Below are positions 21,143 to 25,000 of a stretch of 25,000 nucleotides of DNA, one piece after another; position 1 is the stretch's first letter, and every line of letters starts with the position of its first letter. The position numbers and the translations under genes were made by a program. Source of the stretch: Cristatella mucedo (taxonomy: Eukaryota > Bryozoa > Phylactolaemata > Cristatellidae); contig WPIO01000051.1 in the NCBI GenBank assembly GCA_009760855.2, forward strand, positions 1 to 25,000, written 5' to 3'. Under the pieces are notes generated by a model. That model made no database searches. It was not told the DNA's origin and was given only the letters and a program-made list of their open reading frames with translations.

Positions 21143-22080
21143 TAAGTGCAGCGCAGCATCTTAAGCCAGGAACTGTACCTGTGCATAAAAAGCATGGGAC
21201 TGTGCCATTTGCTATGAGAGAACAATTCAAGGAGCTTGCAAAAATAGAAAGTGGTGGTTTAATTATTAAAGTTGAGCAGATCGAATGTGTCATTCCTGTT
21301 GTAGTGGTCATTAAACCTGATGGGAGTGTTCTTCTGTGTGGTGATTATAAGGTAACAATAAATCCTAGCCTTATTGTTGATAAGTATCTAATGACATCTG
21401 TTGAAGATCTTCAGAAAAAATGAACGGTTTGGTATTGTTCGCCAAACTTGACCTGTCTAGAGCCTTCGCTCATATACCATTAGACGATACATCTCGGCAA
21501 AACGTTTCTCTAACTACACACAAGGGACCCTTTGCCAATGAAGGCCTCCCGTTTGGTGTTGCCTCTGCACCATCTATCCACCAGTGAAATATGAACCAGC
21601 ATGGTGTTATGTGTTATCAACATGACATCTGTATAACGGGTACATACCGGGTCTCTCATCTTACAAATCTCGAAGCGGTTTTTGGAGATACTGGAGGCTC
21701 TGGGTTGAAAATACGCCGTGAAAAGTGCACATTTTTGCAACCCTCAATTGTAGCCAGCTGGATTGGCCCCGTGGTTATGGTGCTCGCCCCGACAAAGGTC
21801 AGGCCGAGGTCATGGGCTAGAGCCCCCTGAGGCATATATGAAGTTCCTGAATAGAGATTAAGTTCTCTTAGCGCGCTATACAAACATATTATATTATTGC
21901 CTACCATATACCCCACTAACAAAAAAGTTAAAGCAATTAAAGCAGCACCTACACCACGAGACGTTGGCGAACTAAGATCTTTCCTGGGTCTAGTACAGTA
22001 TTACTACAAGTTCTTGCCAGATCAGGCAACCATCTTGCACCCACCTGAAAAAACTGGTGAAGAAGCACCAAGGCTGGGTA
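21143..22080 (+). pseudogene. Gypsy reverse transcriptase remnant
   Basis: The N-terminal part has VVVVIKPDGSVLLCGDYKVT (near 21298-21357) and a frame ending in QKK plus a stop at 21421. A one-base frame change leads into LFAKLDLSRAFAHIPLD (motif A, near 21435-21488) and LPFGVASAPS (motif B, near 21547-21577). The catalytic box, normally YxDD, reads YQHD at 21615-21626, so one catalytic Asp is lost. A SINE splits the domain after KCTFLQPSI. The rest resumes at 21918 with KKVKAIKAAPTP and VGELRSFLGLVQYYYKF. Confidence 0.88.
21752..21899 (+). mobile_element. tRNA-derived SINE, family B, copy 2
   Basis: Box A region TGGCCCCGTGGTTATGG is at 21764-21780 and a decayed box B, GGGCTAGAGCCC, at 21814-21825. 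The tail AGAGATTAAGTTCTC (21853-21867), then GCGCGCTATACAAAC, ends in ATTATATTATT. It aligns with 12190-12335 reversed. It is inserted in the gypsy reverse transcriptase, so it is younger than the gypsy copy. Confidence 0.85.
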
Positions 22081-22099
22081 TGCACATTTAACACATGCA

Positions 22100-22610
22100 T
22101 AATTGTGACGAGGCTTTTGTTTAAATAAAAGCCATGCTGTCGACAGAGCTAGTTTTGACACCATATTATGAAAACATGCAATTGGTACATGCTTTCGATG
22201 CTTTGGCTTCGAGTGACTTCGGGCAGTGCTGTCTCACAAATTTTCAAACGGCGATGAGCGGCCGATAGCTTTCGCTTCACATTGCCTCAGCAGCAGCGAG
22301 CGAAATTAACCTCAGATCGAGCGAGATGCACTATCACTGATATTCGGTGTCTTCCACTTCCATGTTTCTCTTTATGTGAGAACGCTTATCCTGCAAACTA
22401 CCACAATCCACTCTTGACCATCCTGCCTAAGAAAGACATCCCGCCTATTGCAGCGATACGAATACAACGGTGATCGGCATAGTCTTAGTGTCATAGTCAT
22501 AGTCTTAGTCATAGTGTTGTCGGCATAGTATTATGACATTGAGTATAATAGGTCTGAGGATCATGCAAACGCAGATGCCGTGTCTAGACTACCTCAACCT
22601 TGCCGAGTCG
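22100..22610 (+). pseudogene. Gypsy RNase H remnant
   Basis: Readable pieces are CDEAFV near 22107, LVHAFDALASSDFGQ (near 22181-22226, where the family has a DAS/DxxxxG catalytic motif), RPIAFAS (22259-22279) and QIERDALSLIFGV (near 22315-22352), which includes a conserved Glu. Further right, NPLLTIL, KDIPPIAAIRIQR and, in another frame, [20 protein letters not shown] (near 22533-22592) form the usual C-terminal end. Stops occur between the pieces. Confidence 0.75.
22480..22535. repeat. CATAGTCTTAGT-type short repeat
   Basis: Irregular copies of CATAGTCTTAGT and CATAGTCAT interrupt the RNase H remnant. This looks like local slippage. Confidence 0.7.
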
Positions 22611-22654
22611 AGGATTGCGAGCAGATGGGACTTTTTTCACGTGGCACAGTTGGC

Positions 22655-23788
22655 ATCCCTATACTCTCCCTCTTGTTGATGTGATTGCCAAGCACAATCT
22701 AGGCTTTCACTTCTATGCGGATGACACTCAGTTGTACATTTGCTTTGATCCCTCCCAGCCTTCGAGCACCTCAAATTCTCTCAACTCACTTGCTGCATGC
22801 ATTGATGACATCCGCACATGGATCCCAGCAAATTTTCTAAAATTAAACGATGATAAAACTAACTTACTAGTTATGGGCAAATCCAGTGTGATTCAGAGAT
22901 TGGAAACGCTGACTCTCAAAATTGGCTCTGCCAGCATATCTTCAGTTGAATCAGCTCGAAATGTAGGTGTCATGTTCCAAAGCGACCTCTCATTGGACGA
23001 CCATATCAGCTCCAGTCAAATCTGCCTATTTTCAACTTCACAACATTGCTAAAATTTGGGCTTGTTTGTATAAGGATACCACGTCCAAGTTGGTCCATGC
23101 ATTCGTGACATCCCGTCTCGACTTCTGCAACTCACTGCTTACTGGCCTACCGGCATGTGCGATCAGGTGATTGCAGCTGGTGCAAAACTCTGCAGCTAGG
23201 CTTGTCTGTCGTGAGCGTCGCAGTTGCCACATCATACCACTTCTCGCCGACCTGCACTGGCTACCAGTCAAGCAACGGATTGACTTCAAGGTTTTGTCGC
23301 TCACTTTTAGGTCACTTCATTCTTTGGCCCCAGTCTGTCTCTCAGATATACTCCCCCCATCAGGCCAAGCATCGTACCACCCGCTTTTCGGAATCCAACA
23401 GTCTACAAATACCTCGTACAAACCTCAAGTCCTTTGGAGACGTGCATTTAGTTCGCATGCTCCCAAAGCCTGGAACTCCCTCCCGACCTGTGTCAGAGCA
23501 TCCCCTGAACTGACCACGTTTAAAAAGAACTTAAAAACATACATATTTAGGACAGCATTTAGTGGGTCCCTGTGATTCGTCCTTGATGTGCTTATGCGTG
23601 CTGACACTGTGCATGCTGCCACTAACCACATTTGCATGCTGACCCTGTGCATGTCACCTCTAACCATTTTATTCATTTTGTTTGTTTATCAAGCATGATT
23701 TTACTCACCATTCAATTGCATTTCCCTTTGCAGCAAACGTAAAGCGCCTAGAGAGAGATTATGTTCTCCGAGGGCGCTTTATCAAGAG

Positions 23789-23830
<42 letters not shown>
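22655..23830 (+). pseudogene. 5'-truncated CR1/L2-like LINE, copy 2
   Basis: It starts inside the RT at [19 protein letters not shown], with an intact YADD at 22714-22725 and then [15 protein letters not shown]. After a frameshift near 23020 it continues with the thumb and C-terminal domain: HAFVTSRLDFCNSLLTGLP (near 23097-23153), HWLPVKQRIDFKVLSL (near 23257-23304) and SSHAPKAWNSLPT (near 23451-23489). The stop is at about 23573-23575. The 3' untranslated end has a duplicated CATGCTGAC...CTGTGCATG unit, the core AGAGATTATGTTCTC (23754-23768) and an ATT tail to 23830. It is the best preserved copy here. It sits between the RNase H and integrase of the gypsy element. Confidence 0.9.
23790..23830. 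repeat. (ATT)n tail of LINE copy 2
   Basis: About 13 perfect ATT units end the LINE insertion. Gypsy sequence resumes directly after it. Confidence 0.95.
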
Positions 23831-23849
23831 CTAGCATTTGAGGACAAGC

Positions 23850-24330
23850 GAAAGCAGCTGCCACTAAAGCCATCCCTAATGAAGGCTGACTACCAAATGA
23901 CTGTAAAGGGATGGCTGGAACAACGCCGTCGTGCCCCAAATCTTGAGAAGTACTACAAGTTCAGCCACAAGCTTTCACACACTAGACAGATGTTTGTTGA
24001 GAGGCATCAGACTAATAATACAACTAAACTCCGAGAAAAGATGCTCACGGAACTTCATGAAAGCCACCTTGTAATTGTTCAAATGAAAGTCATAGCAAAA
24101 AATTTTGTGTGGTGCCCGAACGTCGATGCTGAAATCGAGGCTCAATACTTTGCATGCCAACACTGCAACGATGTTCGCAGCGCAGCTCCATCCAACCCGC
24201 ACTCATGGAAGACCCCGCTGGGTCCATGGCAATGCGTACGCATAGACTTTGCTGGGCCTATGGACACTTACTTTTCTTGACAGAGGTCAACGCTTTTACA
24301 AAGTGGCCTGAAGCATTTTTATGCTAAATG
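23850..24330 (+). pseudogene. Gypsy integrase remnant
   Basis: One open frame from 23879 to 24280 carries GWLEQRRRAPNLEKYYKF, then the zinc-binding region with LHESHL (near 24053-24070) and CQHC (near 24157-24168), and then WQCVRIDFAGP, the start of the catalytic core, with its first Asp at 24245-24247. A stop follows at 24278, although KWPEAF-like residues go on in another frame near 24301-24317. The rest of the core is missing, replaced by unassigned sequence and LINE copy 3. Confidence 0.85.
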
Positions 24331-24439
24331 ATGTAGCTAATTTAGTTGGAGCACTGCCGAGATTATCCCTGCAGCCCACTTCTATTGGCACCAGTTCAAA
24401 TCTCACTTCTGACGCTAACGCTGCGTCCGCCACAACCCT
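24331..24439. other. Unassigned sequence between integrase and LINE copy 3
   Basis: This stretch is open in frame with Thr/Ser/Ala-rich residues and matches neither the gypsy integrase nor the LINE. Its origin is unclear. Confidence 0.3.
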
Positions 24440-25000
24440 GACTACTTCAACTAGGCCTGTCTGTCGTGAGCGTCGAAGTTTCCAGATCACACCACTTCTC
24501 GTCGACCTGCACTGGTTGCCAGTCAAGCAACGCATTGACTTCAAGGTTTTATCACTCAATATAAGGTTCCTTCATTCTTTGGCTCCAGTATACCTATCAG
24601 ATCTACTGCCCAACAAGGCTAAGCATCATACCACCCACTTTTCGGAATCTAATCATGTAACTATGGACCTAAAAGCCTCAAATCCCTTGGAGACCGTGCC
24701 TGTAATTCGTATGCTTCCAAAATCTAGAACTCACTTTCGAATTCCGTCATGACATTTTCTGACTTCGCATATCCGGGTTTAAAAAACTAATAAACACTTA
24801 TCTAATTGTGACAGTGATTCGTCCTTCATGTGCTTATGCGTGCTGACACTGTGCATGCTGCCACTAACCACACTTGCATGCTGACCCTGTGCATGTCACC
24901 CCTAACCATATTACTCTTGCTGTTTATTGAGCATGCCACCACTAACCACTGAATCGTGCTTCCTTTGCAAAAGATGTACAGTGCCTAGAAAGAGATTAAG
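24440..25000 (+). pseudogene. 5'-truncated CR1/L2-like LINE, copy 3 (runs off the window)
   Basis: It begins in the C-terminal region at RPVCRERRSFQITPLLVDLH (near 24453), followed by HWLPVKQRIDFKVLSL (near 24510-24560) and LAPVYLSDLLP. The rest is frameshifted. The 3' untranslated part shares with copy 2 the duplicated CATGCTGAC...CTGTGCATG module (near 24839-24900). The sequence stops at AGAGATTAAG, the start of the tail core, so the ATT tail lies beyond position 25000. Confidence 0.85.

Larger units (their letters stand above)
19713..24330 (+). mobile_element. Dead Ty3/gypsy-type retrotransposon, disrupted
   Basis: Gag, protease, reverse transcriptase, RNase H and integrase remnants occur in Ty3/gypsy order on the plus strand. 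A primer-site-like TGGCGACGAGGAT lies at 19713-19725, just after a CA that could end the 5' LTR (AAACA at 19702-19706). I could not place the start of that LTR, and the 3' LTR is not in the window. The element is interrupted by a SINE (21752-21899), a LINE (about 22655-23830) and LINE copy 3 (24440 onward). Stops, frameshifts and changed catalytic residues show that it is inactive. Details are given in the separate domain entries. Confidence 0.88.

Overview
This is animal nuclear DNA: one short exon of a conserved gene in a large volume of decayed transposable elements. The one host coding segment I can prove is a 135-base exon on the minus strand at 6640-6774. It encodes the complete RING finger of CNOT4 (the NOT4 ubiquitin ligase of the CCR4-NOT complex) and has clean splice sites on both sides. 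Long introns, tRNA-derived SINEs, CR1/L2-like LINEs with ATT tails, a Ty3/gypsy element and a hAT-like end all point to a metazoan. An arthropod such as a tick would fit, but this is a guess from the general look of the sequence and is not proven.

Layout. Positions 1-6639 are CNOT4 intron (downstream in the direction of the gene). They hold SINE copies (1-172, 783-1140, 5150-5321), a short LTR with a primer-binding-like site (2557-2706) and an old frameshifted LINE reverse-transcriptase relic (3775-4225). The RING exon is at 6640-6774. Upstream of it in the gene come a 49-unit CT/GA array (7222-7319) and a compound CA/TG array (7933-8285), then a featureless stretch to 10.5 kb. From 10.5 to 12.3 kb lie SINE pieces, a minus-strand LINE copy and a second type of SINE. 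From about 11.8 to 13.5 kb the DNA is rich in CpG. It has GC boxes and an ETS-like site and is the best candidate for a promoter or first-exon region of CNOT4, but I could not find the first coding exon.

From 13.5 to 15.6 kb I see a hAT-type terminus and little else. From about 15.6 to 18.8 kb is a nearly full-length but dead CR1/L2-like LINE. From about 19.7 to 24.3 kb is a dead Ty3/gypsy element with gag, protease, reverse transcriptase, RNase H and integrase in the usual order. It is broken up by a SINE (21752-21899), a LINE (about 22655-23830) and a second LINE that runs off the end of the window (24440-25000).

The mobile elements appear to depend on each other. One SINE family ends in a tail that matches the 3' end of the LINE family (14 of 15 bases in the core), as expected if the LINE machinery mobilises the SINE. 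No CRISPR array, bacterial operon or new defence system is present. The points most worth checking are the SINE/LINE tail, a small cysteine-rich frame at 18804-19052, a 78-base tandem duplication inside the gypsy element, and the repeat arrays next to the CNOT4 splice acceptor.
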